A DNA stretch of 64,000 nt from Nocardia anaemiae NBRC 100462 (GTDB lineage Bacteria > Actinomycetota > Actinomycetes > Mycobacteriales > Mycobacteriaceae). The position numbers and the translations under genes are program-made. The notes beneath the pieces are model-generated. The model had not been told where the DNA came from. It saw nothing but the letters and a program-made list of their open reading frames with translations, and ran no database searches. Positions 26,105 to 38,288 of the stretch are shown here, piece after piece; positions within the stretch are counted from its first letter, which is position 1, and each line of letters starts with the position of its first letter. Location: positions 56,104 through 120,103 of the forward strand of contig NZ_BDAZ01000047.1 of NCBI RefSeq assembly GCF_001612725.1, given 5' to 3'.

Positions 26105-26512
26105 CTAACCAGTGGGTGAAAACGTATCGGGGGGAGGCGATTTCACCGAGAGCGGCCAGAGGCGGTCGGTATGCCCGTTGTGCATGGAACAACCCGCGAA
26201 CGGTCCGTCGGGATCGAACAGCATGTCCATATGGCTGTCGGCATGGTCCAGAAACCATAGTGACAGGCCCAATGCGCCGTTGAGCCGGTAGAGTTCCCAG
26301 GAGTGCCAGAGCGCCTCGAGGCGCGCCACGGCTTCGGTGTGCCGCCACCATTCCGGGCACCAGGCCAGGCCGTTATCGGCTACTTTGCGCCGATAGACCT
26401 GGGCCAGGTAGTTCTCGACGAATTCCACGACCGATCCGTAGACCTGTGTCCGCTGCTCTTTCATGGCGCCCCCGAGGCCAGTGGCATTCCAAACAGCTTC
26501 GAGAGTAGTCAC
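26105..26512 (-). CDS. DUF4913-family protein
   Basis: The 135-residue acidic protein has the DUF4913 core: FVENYLAQVYRRK, WCPEWWRHTEAVARLEALWHSWE, LSLWFLDHADSHMDMLFD and DGPFAGC. This family is frequent on integrative and conjugative elements of actinomycetes; here no transfer genes are adjacent. It follows the kinase by 38 bp and may be co-transcribed. GTG 26512 or ATG 26464 may be the start. Function unknown. Confidence 0.8.
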   Translation of the reverse strand: MTTLEAVWNATGLGGAMKEQRTQVYGSVVEFVENYLAQVYRRKVADNGLAWCPEWWRHTEAVARLEALWHSWELYRLNGALGLSLWFLDHADSHMDMLFDPDGPFAGCSMHNGHTDRLWPLSVKSPPPDTFSPTG

Positions 26513-26550
26513 GAAATCTACTGAGGTCCTTTGGGAAACCTTTGAAAAGG

Positions 26551-28809
26551 CTAACCGTTGCGCCGCGAACGCGGGTTCACGATGCGATCGAGGGCGTGCA
26601 GATCCGATTCCAATGCGTAGAACACGCGCAGCGCGCCGACGAATGCGAAAAGACCGACCACGCAGAGGATGACGATGGCACCGATCACCATCTGCTGTTG
26701 TGCCGCGTCGAGATAGGCCAGACCACCTGCCACCCCGATCAGCGGGACGGAGGCTGCGATGCCGAGATAAATGCGGCTGCGCCGTGCGAGCCGCCGCAAT
26801 CGGGCGGCGTCATCGGGGGAGCTCTGCCCGGTAGCGAGCAAACCTGGGTAGTACCAGCGCAATACGAAGAACGTGATCGGGAAGTAGGAGTACACGACCG
26901 CGACCGCGGCCGAGACCAGATGGGATGCGATGAGGTTGATGGTGAATCCGGTGGCTAGGTCCGCGGTGTAATGAAGCTGTGTAAGGAAGATCACCAGGGA
27001 TAACACCCACCCCGCGAAGCCGACCACCGCGATGCGGTCGCCGCATGCGAGAGTATCGGCGCGCGCTCGCGTGAGGGTCTGCTCGTCGAAGTGCTTACCG
27101 CGCCTCAATCCGTCGGGAACCAGGAACACCAGACGGCACCAATACAGCAGGGCGAGAATGCCGACCGGGTAGCCGATCGCGCCGAGCAGGGTTGCGAGAC
27201 GTTGCAGTTGGGCGCTCGCCTCGGCGGTGAGTTGTGCGTCGAGCAGACGCGTGTTGTGCGCGGAAAGATAGAGCGCGCCGAGGAATTGCCCGAGCATGCT
27301 GGACAGCGTGACCACCGGCATCGGCCGCATCCGCAGTTTGGCGCGGATGCTGCGCGCCGGCGGGTCGACGAGGTCGCGGGCGGTGCGGTCCAGGGTGAGA
27401 TCGAGTTGACTGGCGAATTCGGCGCCGGTGGTGAAGCGGTCGGCGGGATCGGGGGACAGGCAGGTGAGCAGGGCATGCTGCAGTACCGGTGGGCAGTCCG
27501 GCGGTATATCGGCGGCGAAGCGGTCGGGGACCGGCTGGCGGCGCACTTCGATCATCCGTTCCAGTGAGGTATCCGATTCGCCCGCACCGCGTTCGTCGTC
27601 GAAGGGGAGTCGGCCGGTGAGCAGTTCCCACAGCACGACCGCGAGTGCGTACAGATCGCTTCGGGTGTCGAGGTCCGCCGCGGTGGTGGCCATGGTCGGA
27701 TGGCAGGCCTCGAGCTGTTCGGGGGACATGTAGGCCAGTGAGCCGCCGAAGTAGGCGGCGGGGCTGGCGCCCGGAATGTGACGGCTGAAGCTGATATTGA
27801 AGTCGGCGAGCTTGGGTTGTCCGTCGACGGTGAGCAGTACGTTCGCGGGTTTGATATCGCGGTGCAGCACGCCCGCGTGGTTGGCGTAGTCCAGTGCGGA
27901 GGCGAGTCGACTGCCCAGCCACGCAACGGTTTCCGGCCAGCTCAGCCGAGCGAGTTCGGTGCGGGTGGGGGATGGTTGTGGTTCGAGCACCCCGCCGCTG
28001 GCGGCCGCTTCGTCGACGGCATCGAGGAGTAGGCGACCGGTCTTGCCTTCGACGCCGGTGCGGCGCAGCAGCCGCAGCACGCCGAGCAGGGTGCCGCCGG
28101 GCACGTACTGCATATACATCAATTTCAGGTGCTGATCGGCGATTTGGCGTTGATCGAAGACGCGCACGATGTTCTCGTGATCGAGTTGGGCCAGCGTCTG
28201 TCCCTCGCTGCCGCGGTCATGGGAGATCTTGACCGCGACGAGTCGCTGCATCGAGCGCTGCCGCGCCAGGAAGACTCGGCCGAACGCGCCCTGGCCGAGC
28301 AGGATCAACATGTCGAAATCGTCAACGGTCGCACCGGGATTGATGGAGTCGAGCGTCGCCAGTGCGGCCGGGTCGGTCAGGACGGTGCTGCGGAAGTGAT
28401 CGCCATCGAGGCGGTCGGCGATCCGCGCCATCTGCTGGGAATACCGTTGTTCGTATTCAGTGAGATCCAGATCCTGATCGAACTGGCGGCGCGCGGTGAT
28501 CTCCTCGTAGATCAGATCCGGTGGCAGTGGGGCGCTGTCGAGTTCGGGAAATTCGGCAAGGTATTCGTCGAGGCGCTTTTCGGCCTTCTTGCGGATCGAC
28601 CGGTGATGCAGATCGACCTTGATCAACTCGATGAGCGCCGAACGCCGAAGCGCGGTCTCGGTGGGCAGATGTGGGATCAGCTCGGGCGGTTCGCCCGCGG
28701 CCTCCCACTCACCTGCGAAATCGGCGACCGCCCTGGCCAATACGGCCTGAGCCGCCATCGCGCGATCCCCACCATGTTCCGGTGGTACCGCGCCGAGCTG
28801 GGTATTCAT
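26551..28809 (-). CDS. Membrane-anchored serine/threonine protein kinase with atypical DFN motif
   Basis: The 752-residue protein has three parts. Residues 1 to about 160 are helical and include LDEYLAEFPEL. The kinase domain, about 165-460, has GQGAFGRV (172-179), VAVK with Lys194, HRDIKPANVLL with Asp318, DFN at 336-338 in place of DFG, and YMSPEQ. Residues from about 490 form about six membrane helices. The layout, with an EYL-FPEL prelude before the kinase domain, recalls planctomycete-type kinases more than the usual PknA/B group. DFN keeps the Mg-binding Asp, so activity is plausible. ATG 28809. Confidence 0.9.
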   Translation of the reverse strand: MNTQLGAVPPEHGGDRAMAAQAVLARAVADFAGEWEAAGEPPELIPHLPTETALRRSALIELIKVDLHHRSIRKKAEKRLDEYLAEFPELDSAPLPPDLIYEEITARRQFDQDLDLTEYEQRYSQQMARIADRLDGDHFRSTVLTDPAALATLDSINPGATVDDFDMLILLGQGAFGRVFLARQRSMQRLVAVKISHDRGSEGQTLAQLDHENIVRVFDQRQIADQHLKLMYMQYVPGGTLLGVLRLLRRTGVEGKTGRLLLDAVDEAAASGGVLEPQPSPTRTELARLSWPETVAWLGSRLASALDYANHAGVLHRDIKPANVLLTVDGQPKLADFNISFSRHIPGASPAAYFGGSLAYMSPEQLEACHPTMATTAADLDTRSDLYALAVVLWELLTGRLPFDDERGAGESDTSLERMIEVRRQPVPDRFAADIPPDCPPVLQHALLTCLSPDPADRFTTGAEFASQLDLTLDRTARDLVDPPARSIRAKLRMRPMPVVTLSSMLGQFLGALYLSAHNTRLLDAQLTAEASAQLQRLATLLGAIGYPVGILALLYWCRLVFLVPDGLRRGKHFDEQTLTRARADTLACGDRIAVVGFAGWVLSLVIFLTQLHYTADLATGFTINLIASHLVSAAVAVVYSYFPITFFVLRWYYPGLLATGQSSPDDAARLRRLARRSRIYLGIAASVPLIGVAGGLAYLDAAQQQMVIGAIVILCVVGLFAFVGALRVFYALESDLHALDRIVNPRSRRNG

Positions 28810-28914
28810 TGTCGGCTCACTCGATCAAGGTTGGTGTCCCGGACAGAAACCGAGAATATTCGATTATCGTCGTCGGTTGCTGATCTTCGCTACCGGAGGG
28901 TCCGGCTCACATGA

Positions 28915-28953
28915 CGGCGCCCCCGCGAACCATGGGAGTTCGCGGGGGCGCCG
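28915..28953 (-). terminator. Strong hairpin after katG
   Basis: Perfect 16-bp arms (CGGCGCCCCCGCGAAC and its complement) around a 7-base loop lie 44 bp past the katG stop. There is no T-run, as is common in actinomycete terminators. Confidence 0.82.
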
Positions 28954-28996
28954 CGTGCGGAGGACCGGCCGGAGTCGGTCGGTCATTCCTCCTTCA

Positions 28997-31225
<2,229 letters not shown>

Positions 31226-31267
31226 GGCATTTCCTTTCGGGGGAGTGAGTGGTGAATCGGGCTGTGA

Positions 31268-31708
31268 TCACGGGTGTGATCCGGACATTTGCGCCGAGCA
31301 GTCGGGGCACAGGCCCCAATAGATGACCTCGGCCTCGTCGAGTACGAATCCGTTGTCGTGTGATGCGGTCAGGCAGGGCGCCTCGCCGACGGCGCAGTCG
31401 ACATCGGCGATGACGCCGCATGAGCGGCACACGACATGGTGATGGTTATCGCCGATGCGCGTTTCGTAGCGCGCGACCGATCCCATCGGTTGGATGCGCC
31501 GCAGCAGACCGGCGGCGGTCAGTGCGCGCAACACGTCGTATACCGCCTGATGGGATACCGCACCGAGCGTCTGGCGCACATGACCGAGAATCGAGTCCGT
31601 ATCGGAGTGCGGATGCTCGTGCACGGCAGTCAACACGGCAATCCGCGGCGCCGTAACGCGCAGCGACGCCCCGCGCAGCATGCGCTCGAATTCCGAATTG
31701 CTGGACAC
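31268..31708 (-). CDS. furA: Fur-family regulator FurA
   Basis: The 146-residue protein begins SSNSEFERMLRGASLRVTAPRIAVL, matching FurA N-termini. It has the winged helix VSHQAVYDVLRALTAAGLLRRI, the metal site HHHVVCRSCG and a closing CPDC pair. GTG 31708 is chosen by alignment. It should bind its own promoter and control katG. Confidence 0.94.
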   Translation of the reverse strand: MSSNSEFERMLRGASLRVTAPRIAVLTAVHEHPHSDTDSILGHVRQTLGAVSHQAVYDVLRALTAAGLLRRIQPMGSVARYETRIGDNHHHVVCRSCGVIADVDCAVGEAPCLTASHDNGFVLDEAEVIYWGLCPDCSAQMSGSHP

Positions 31709-31735
31709 GTTCAAGAGTATGACTGATTCAAGTCT
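31709..31735. promoter_or_regulatory. Probable FurA autoregulatory site
   Basis: An AT-rich stretch immediately upstream of the furA GTG contains TTCAAG at 31710-31715 and 31727-31732 with GACTGATTC between. Its position and the GACTGATTC core resemble the FurA-bound region described upstream of mycobacterial furA; the match is from memory and not aligned. Confidence 0.5.
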
Positions 31736-31935
31736 TTGTTGGGCAGTGTTTCGAGAAAACTCGAGAAGATCGCACAATCCCTGCGCGCTGCGGACACTGT
31801 CGCGTGTGGTGAACCCACAATCGGGCACCCGTGCGGGGGCTCGGAAGGCTCTTTCCGTGGCATCGACGATTTCGTCCGCGGTCGATTTGCCTGGGAGTAG
31901 CCTCAAGAGGGTCCACTCGAGGGATCGAGGCCGCG

Positions 31936-32310
31936 ATGCACGAAATGGCTATTACCCAGAGTGTCATCGACGCCGTCTGCGAACATGCGGCGGGACGCAC
32001 GGTGTACTCCGTCACGGTCGAGGTCGGCGCGCTGTGTGCGGTCGTGCCCGACGCCATGCGGTTCTGTTTCGATGTTGCCGCCGAGGCGACGGTCGCCGAG
32101 GGCGCGCAACTGATCCTGGTACCCATCCCTGGCGTCGCGGCGTGCCGCAGCTGCGGCGCCGAATTCCGGCTCGCCGATCCGATCCTGCTGTGTTCCTGCG
32201 GCAGCGCCGATGTCGAGATCCGATCCGGGCGTGAGCTGCGTATCCGATCGATGGAGGTGAGTCAGACATGTGCCGAACCTGTGGATGTGGCGACGACACC
32301 GCCGCGGTGA
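31936..32310 (+). CDS. hypA: Hydrogenase nickel-insertion protein HypA
   Basis: The 124-residue protein starts MHEMAITQSVIDAV, where the Met1-His2-Glu3 end is the nickel site of HypA. It has CRSCG and LCSCGS as the zinc hook. HypA passes Ni(II), with HypB, to the hydrogenase large subunit. Its last 43 bases overlap hypB. It opens the hydrogenase gene run; the promoter must lie in the 227 bp shared with furA, in divergent orientation. Confidence 0.95.
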   Translation: MHEMAITQSVIDAVCEHAAGRTVYSVTVEVGALCAVVPDAMRFCFDVAAEATVAEGAQLILVPIPGVAACRSCGAEFRLADPILLCSCGSADVEIRSGRELRIRSMEVSQTCAEPVDVATTPPR

Positions 32311-33110
32311 TCCGAGTCCCGCACGACCATCAGCACGGGGCCGGGCCCGACCACGCCCACCAGCCCGAACATCATCACGACCATGAGCATGCGCGCGGCG
32401 CCGACCACGTCCACCTGCCCGCCACCGAGACGGTCAGCTTGGAGCTGAAGGTCCTCGCGAAAAACGACGAACTGGCACAACGCAACCGGGCCTGGCTGGC
32501 CGAGCGCGACATCGTCGCATTCAATATGACCAGCTCCCCGGGTGCGGGCAAGACCACACTGCTGGAACGCACGATCGGCGAGTCCGGTGTGCGGCCGATC
32601 GCGGTGATCGAGGGCGATCAGGCGACGGTGCTCGACGCTGAGCGGGTAACGGCCACCGGCTGTGGCGTCGTGCAGATCAATACCGGCGCGGGATGCCACC
32701 TGGATGCCGAGATGATGCACCGTGCGCTGGAGATGCTCGATCCCGCGCCGGGCACGCTGCTGTTTGTGGAGAACGTCGGGAACCTGGTCTGCCCAGCGCT
32801 GTTCGATCTGGGTGAGCGCGAGAAGGTGGTCCTCATCTCGGTCACCGAGGGGACCGACAAACCACTGAAGTATCCGCACATGTTCCAGGCGGCGGGACTG
32901 GTGCTGGTCAACAAGGTCGATCTGCTGCCCTATGTCGATTTCGATCTGGACCGATGCCGGGAGTACATCAACTCGATCCATCCCGGCGTCGAGGTTCTGC
33001 CGCTGTCGGTGACCAGCGGTTCAGGCCTGTCGAGCTGGTACGACTGGCTGGTCGCGCAGCGGTGCGCGGCGGTTCCGGCGTCGCTTGAGGACGTTGCCGG
33101 GCGAGCTTAA
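32268..33110 (+). CDS. hypB: Hydrogenase nickel-incorporation GTPase HypB
   Basis: The 280-residue SIMIBI GTPase has an N-terminal CRTCGCGD metal motif, then a His-rich stretch (HDHQHG, HHHDHEHARGADHVH) that could store nickel. The P-loop is TSSPGAGKTTLLE, followed by EGDQAT, NTGAGCHLD, ENVGNLVCP and the specificity motif NKVDLLPY. It powers Ni insertion with HypA. The long His tract suggests nickel buffering as well as delivery. Confidence 0.97.
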   Translation: MCRTCGCGDDTAAVIRVPHDHQHGAGPDHAHQPEHHHDHEHARGADHVHLPATETVSLELKVLAKNDELAQRNRAWLAERDIVAFNMTSSPGAGKTTLLERTIGESGVRPIAVIEGDQATVLDAERVTATGCGVVQINTGAGCHLDAEMMHRALEMLDPAPGTLLFVENVGNLVCPALFDLGEREKVVLISVTEGTDKPLKYPHMFQAAGLVLVNKVDLLPYVDFDLDRCREYINSIHPGVEVLPLSVTSGSGLSSWYDWLVAQRCAAVPASLEDVAGRA

Positions 33111-33115
33111 AGTGT

Positions 33116-33131
33116 AGTGATCAGGATCACA
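33116..33131. promoter_or_regulatory. CRP/GlxR-like binding site upstream of hhyS
   Basis: AGTGA-TCAGGA-TCACA matches the actinobacterial CRP/GlxR consensus TGTGA-N6-TCACA at nine of ten defined positions, and contains the palindrome GTGATC-AG-GATCAC. It lies in the 91-bp gap between hypB and hhyS, the widest gap in the front half of the cluster, so a second promoter for the structural genes is likely. Confidence 0.6.
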
Positions 33132-33201
33132 ATTTCGGCGGCCCCTTCTTCGAGAAAGGTGAGATCCGGCCCCGGTGGTCCGCTGCGGAAGGTGGCGAGA
33201 T

Positions 33202-34257
<1,056 letters not shown>

Positions 34258-34268
34258 GAGGATCTCTG

Positions 34269-36065
34269 ATGACACAGATCATCCCGGAGCCGTCGCACCG
34301 AACGATCGAGCCGGACCGTCTCGTCGAGATGGCCTGGGACCCGATCACTCGGATCGTCGGCAGCCTAGGCATCTACACCAAGATCGATTTCGACAATCGG
34401 GAAGTCGTCGAGTGCCACAGCACCTCATCGATCTTCCGCGGCTATTCGATCTTCATGCGGGGTAAGGACCCGCGCGACGCGCACTTCATCACCAGCCGCA
34501 TCTGCGGTATCTGCGGCGACAACCACGCCACCTGTTCGTGCTACTGCCAGAACATGGCCTATGGCGTGCGTCCGCCGCACCTGGGGGAGTGGATCGTCAA
34601 CCTCGGTGAAGCGGCCGAGTACATGTTCGACCACAACATCTTTCAGGAGAACCTGGTCGGCGTCGACTTCTGCGAGAAGATGGTCGCGGAGACCAATCCC
34701 GGCGTGCTGGCCAGGGCGGAGAACACCGAGGCACCGCACGCCGGCGAGCACGGCCACCGCACGATCGCCGACATCATGCGCGCGCTCAACCCGTTCTCCG
34801 GCGACTTCTACCGGGAGGCACTGCAGGTCAGCCGCTACACCCGCGAGATGTTCTGCCTGATGGAAGGCAGACACGTGCACCCGTCGACGTTGTATCCCGG
34901 CGGTCCCGGCACGGTCGCGACCATCCAGTTGATGACCGACTACATGTCCCGGTTGATGCGCTACGTGGAGTTCATGAAGAAGGTCGTGCCGATGCACGAC
35001 GACCTTTTCGACTTCTTCTACGAGGCGCTGCCCGGCTACGAGAAGGTCGGCCTGCGGCGTACGCTGCTGGGTTGCTGGGGCTCGTTCCAGGATCCCGAGG
35101 TATGCAACTTCGCATACAAGGACATGGAGGACTGGGGCCGCAAGATGTTCGTGACCCCCGGCGTCGTCGTCGACGGCAAGTTGCTCACCACCTCCCTGGT
35201 CGATATCAACTTGGGTCTGCGGATCCTGTTGGGCAGTTCGTATTACGAGGACTGGACCGACCAGGACATGTTCGTCGAGACCGATCCGCTGGGTAACCCG
35301 GTGGACCGGCGCCACCCCTGGAACCAGCACACCAACCCCAAACCGCAGAAGCGTGACCTGGAGGACAAGTACAGCTGGGTGATGTCGCCACGGTGGTTCG
35401 ACGGCACCGACCATCTCGCGCTGGACACCGGTGGCGGTCCGCTGGCGCGGCTGTGGGCGACGGCGCTGGCCGGTTTGGTCGATATCGGCTATGTGAAGGC
35501 GACCGGGAACAGCGTGCAGATCAACCTGCCCAAGACCGCGCTGAAAGGCCCGGCGACGCTGGAATGGAAGATCCCCGCGCACGGCAGCAACACCATCGAG
35601 CGCGATCGGGCGCGCACCTACTTCCAGGCGTATGCGGCGGCGTGTGCGCTGCACTTTGCGGAGAAGGCGATGGCCGAGATCCGAGCGGGGCACACCAAGA
35701 CCTGGGAGCAGTTCGAGGTGCCCGACGAAGGCATCGGGTGCGGCTTCACCGAGGCGGTGCGTGGGGTGCTGTCGCATCACATGGTGATCCGGGACGGGAA
35801 GATCGCGAACTACCACCCGTATCCACCGACGCCGTGGAACGCCAGCCCACGAGACAGCTTCGGCACACCGGGCCCGTACGAGGACGCGGTGCAGGGCCAG
35901 CCGATCTTCGAGGAGAACGACCGCGAACACTTCAAGGGCATCGACATCATGCGCACCGTGCGCAGCTTCGATCCCTGCCTGCCCTGCGGCGTCCACATGT
36001 ATCTCGGCAAGGGACAGACGCTGGAGAAACTGCATTCACCGACGCAGACGCTCACCCCGCAGTGA
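34269..36065 (+). CDS. hhyL: Group 1h [NiFe]-hydrogenase large subunit HhyL
   Basis: The 598-residue catalytic subunit has both Ni-Fe ligand pairs: SRICGICGDNH (Cys79, Cys82) and DPCLPCGVH (Cys570, Cys573). The CGICGDNHATC context is characteristic of group 1h. After His576 a 22-residue C-terminal tail (beginning MYLGKG) remains, to be cut by the protease encoded at 40.1 kb once the metal centre is built. With HhyS it oxidises H2, including trace atmospheric amounts in studied relatives, and feeds the respiratory chain. 11 bp after hhyS, with AGGAGG upstream. Confidence 0.98.
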   Translation: MTQIIPEPSHRTIEPDRLVEMAWDPITRIVGSLGIYTKIDFDNREVVECHSTSSIFRGYSIFMRGKDPRDAHFITSRICGICGDNHATCSCYCQNMAYGVRPPHLGEWIVNLGEAAEYMFDHNIFQENLVGVDFCEKMVAETNPGVLARAENTEAPHAGEHGHRTIADIMRALNPFSGDFYREALQVSRYTREMFCLMEGRHVHPSTLYPGGPGTVATIQLMTDYMSRLMRYVEFMKKVVPMHDDLFDFFYEALPGYEKVGLRRTLLGCWGSFQDPEVCNFAYKDMEDWGRKMFVTPGVVVDGKLLTTSLVDINLGLRILLGSSYYEDWTDQDMFVETDPLGNPVDRRHPWNQHTNPKPQKRDLEDKYSWVMSPRWFDGTDHLALDTGGGPLARLWATALAGLVDIGYVKATGNSVQINLPKTALKGPATLEWKIPAHGSNTIERDRARTYFQAYAAACALHFAEKAMAEIRAGHTKTWEQFEVPDEGIGCGFTEAVRGVLSHHMVIRDGKIANYHPYPPTPWNASPRDSFGTPGPYEDAVQGQPIFEENDREHFKGIDIMRTVRSFDPCLPCGVHMYLGKGQTLEKLHSPTQTLTPQ

Positions 36066-36097
36066 GTCCGCGTCGGGCGAGACGACCGGAGGTGACG

Positions 36098-37012
36098 GTG
36101 GAGGATCGCCCAGACGACCAGGACAACGCGACGTTCGGTGAATCCCGGTGGCGTGCGGCCGGTGATCGCATCGAAACGCTGCTCGAGGCGAGTTCGGCGG
36201 GTGGTGCGGCCGCCCGCGAGCGCGCCGAGCAACTCGTGCGCGAGGTCGTCGAACTCTACGGCGCGGGGCTCACCCACGTGCTGCGGTTGCTCGACGCCGA
36301 GGCGATCGAGCGGCTGGTCGGCGACGATCTGGTCGCGAGCCTGCTGCTCGTGCACGGACTGCACCCGCACGACATGCAGACCAGGGTGCGCACAGCGCTG
36401 GACAGCGTGCGCCCGTATCTGGGTTCGCACGGCGGCGACGTCCACCTGGTCGACATCACCGACGGGGTGGTCCGCTTGGAACTGGCGGGCAGTTGCCGCA
36501 GCTGTCCATCGTCGTCGGTGACGCTGGAACTGGCCGTGCAGGACGCGGTGCGGGCCGCGGCACCGGAAATCGAATCCATCGAAGTCGTTGCCGCACAGCC
36601 GGAATCGGCACAGGTGATATCCGCCGACGCGCTGTTCTCGCGGGTGCACTCGGCCGGTCAGCGGTCCGGCAACTGGGTCGCGGTCCCGGAGCTGGCCGAG
36701 CTCCACGCCGGTGAGGTTGGCGGGTTCACCGTGGCCGGGCTGGCGGTGCTGGCCTGCCGGATGGGGGAGGACGTGTACGTCTACCGGGACCACTGCCCGG
36801 CATGCGACAGCTCGCTGGCGGGGGCGGCGCTGGAGCGTCGGGTGGGATTGCCGGTCGGTGACGCGGTGCTGCGGTGCCCGGCCTGTCGGGCGCACTACGA
36901 CGTCGTGCACGCGGGAGCCCGCATCGACGGCGACGGACATCTCGAGCCGCTTCCGGTGCTCATGCGCTCCGGTCAGCTGTCAGTGGCGGTACCGATAGGG
37001 GTGCGCGGGTGA
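36098..37012 (+). CDS. hhyE: HhyE-like NifU-domain iron-sulfur protein
   Basis: The 304-residue protein has a helical N-terminus and a NifU-like domain around residues 105-170 (RPYLGSHGGDVHLVD...GSCRSCPSSSVTLELAV), whose CxxC binds an Fe-S cluster. A C-terminal region has CPACDSSLAG and LRCPACRAHYDVVHAG. That region sits where a Rieske-type domain is expected, but the usual CxH/CxxH ligands appear as two CPAC pairs. Position after hhyL matches the mycobacterial HhyE protein, needed to pass electrons to the respiratory chain. GTG 36098 is set by GGAGG 5 bases upstream. Confidence 0.82.
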   Translation: MEDRPDDQDNATFGESRWRAAGDRIETLLEASSAGGAAARERAEQLVREVVELYGAGLTHVLRLLDAEAIERLVGDDLVASLLLVHGLHPHDMQTRVRTALDSVRPYLGSHGGDVHLVDITDGVVRLELAGSCRSCPSSSVTLELAVQDAVRAAAPEIESIEVVAAQPESAQVISADALFSRVHSAGQRSGNWVAVPELAELHAGEVGGFTVAGLAVLACRMGEDVYVYRDHCPACDSSLAGAALERRVGLPVGDAVLRCPACRAHYDVVHAGARIDGDGHLEPLPVLMRSGQLSVAVPIGVRG

Positions 37013-37644
37013 GTACACCGTTTCGTGCGCTACAGCGGATCGCGGCCGATCGCGGGCCCGCGCCGCGGGCGGGCGAACGGTGCGAGATGTGCGCCGAGCC
37101 GATCGCCGACGAGCACCAACACGTCGTCAATGTCGAAGGCAGGCAGCTGATGTGCGTATGCCGCAGCTGCTATCTGCTTTTCGTCGATCAGAACGCGGCG
37201 CTGCGCTATCGAGCCGTGCCAGATCGGTATCTCGTATTTCCCGATTTCACGATCAGCCAGGCGGAGTGGGACGCACTGGAGATCCCGGTGGGTCTCGCGT
37301 TCTTCTTCCGCAACTCCGCGCTCGGCCGGACAGTGGCGTTCTATCCAGGGCCGGCCGGTGCGACCGAATCGGAATTGCCACTGCAGCAGTGGAATTCGAT
37401 TCTGCACCGACATCCCGAGCTGAACGAACTCGCACCCGATGTGGAGGCCCTGCTGATCCGGGTTCCCGATCGCGGGACCGAGCACGCAGCCTGCCTGCTG
37501 CTACCGATCGACGCCTGTTACGAGTTCGTCGGCCGCATGCGATTGCTGTGGCGTGGCTTCGACGGCGGCCAGGACGTCCGGCGTTACCTCGACGAGTTCT
37601 TCGCCGCCACGGCGGCACGGGCGAAACCGGGCGGTGCGCCATGA
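37009..37644 (+). CDS. DUF5947-family hydrogenase-cluster protein
   Basis: The 211-residue protein begins with an apparent zinc or Fe-S knuckle: RCEMCAEPIADEHQHVVNVEG, then CVCRSCYLLF, giving CxxC and CxCxxC. The rest contains YLVFPDFTISQAEWDAL and LFFRNSALGRTVAFYPGPAGATES. I recognise it as the DUF5947 family that accompanies group 1h hydrogenases. It may help maturation or link the enzyme to a partner. GTG overlaps the hhyE stop by 4 bases. Confidence 0.8.
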   Translation: MSTPFRALQRIAADRGPAPRAGERCEMCAEPIADEHQHVVNVEGRQLMCVCRSCYLLFVDQNAALRYRAVPDRYLVFPDFTISQAEWDALEIPVGLAFFFRNSALGRTVAFYPGPAGATESELPLQQWNSILHRHPELNELAPDVEALLIRVPDRGTEHAACLLLPIDACYEFVGRMRLLWRGFDGGQDVRRYLDEFFAATAARAKPGGAP

Positions 37645-38288
37645 GTCCGGTCTACTCCACCACATTCGCCGTGCTGGAGATGAAGCCCGAGCCCTACGCC
37701 GTCGCGCCGATGCTGTCCGCGCGAGTCGGCATCGCGGCGCTGGCGGAGGAACCCGTGCACGCCATCGCCCTGCGCGCCCAGGTGCGGATCGAGCCGTTCC
37801 GCCGCGGCTACTCCGAGGACGAGGGCGCGGGCTTGGTCGATCTGTTCGGCCCGCGCGAGCGATGGCACGCCACTCAACGCTCGTTCCTCTGGATGCACTG
37901 CGCCACCATGGTTCCCGGATTCAGCGGCGGCACCGAAGTGGATCTGCCCATGCCATGCACCTACGACTTCGAGGTGACCGGGTCGAAGTACATGCACGCA
38001 TTGTGTGAGGGAGTGGTTCCGCTGCTGTTCCTGTTCAGCGGAACGGTATTCATCAAGGGCAGCGCTGGATTCGCGATCCAGCAGATTCCCTGGGACCGCG
38101 AAGACAAGTTCGATATGCCGGTATCGGTCTGGCACGCCCTGATGGCCGCGCACTTCCCCAACGCGGGCTGGGTGCGCCTGCACAGGGACACTCTGCAAGC
38201 GCTCGCCGCCTACAAATCCAGCCACGGACTGCTCGGTTTCGACGACGCGGTGACCCGACTGCTGACACACCCCCAGGAGCAGCCATGA
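37641..38288 (+). CDS. DUF6084-family hydrogenase-cluster protein
   Basis: The 215-residue protein begins TTFAVLEMKPEPYAVAPMLSARVGI and has RAQVRIEPFRRGYSEDEGAGLVDLFGPRERW, WMHCATMVPGF and a beta-rich middle. No metal-binding Cys pair or membrane segment is seen. The family travels with hydrogenase operons, and its role is unknown. ATG overlaps the previous stop, and the following gene overlaps its stop in turn, so these accessory genes are translationally chained. Confidence 0.8.
   Translation: MSPVYSTTFAVLEMKPEPYAVAPMLSARVGIAALAEEPVHAIALRAQVRIEPFRRGYSEDEGAGLVDLFGPRERWHATQRSFLWMHCATMVPGFSGGTEVDLPMPCTYDFEVTGSKYMHALCEGVVPLLFLFSGTVFIKGSAGFAIQQIPWDREDKFDMPVSVWHALMAAHFPNAGWVRLHRDTLQALAAYKSSHGLLGFDDAVTRLLTHPQEQP

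Noticed and set aside
33117..33130. The GTGATC-AG-GATCAC palindrome as a terminator for hypB
   Set aside because: The stem would be only 6 bp with a 2-base loop, too short to fold; the match to a CRP/GlxR box is more informative.
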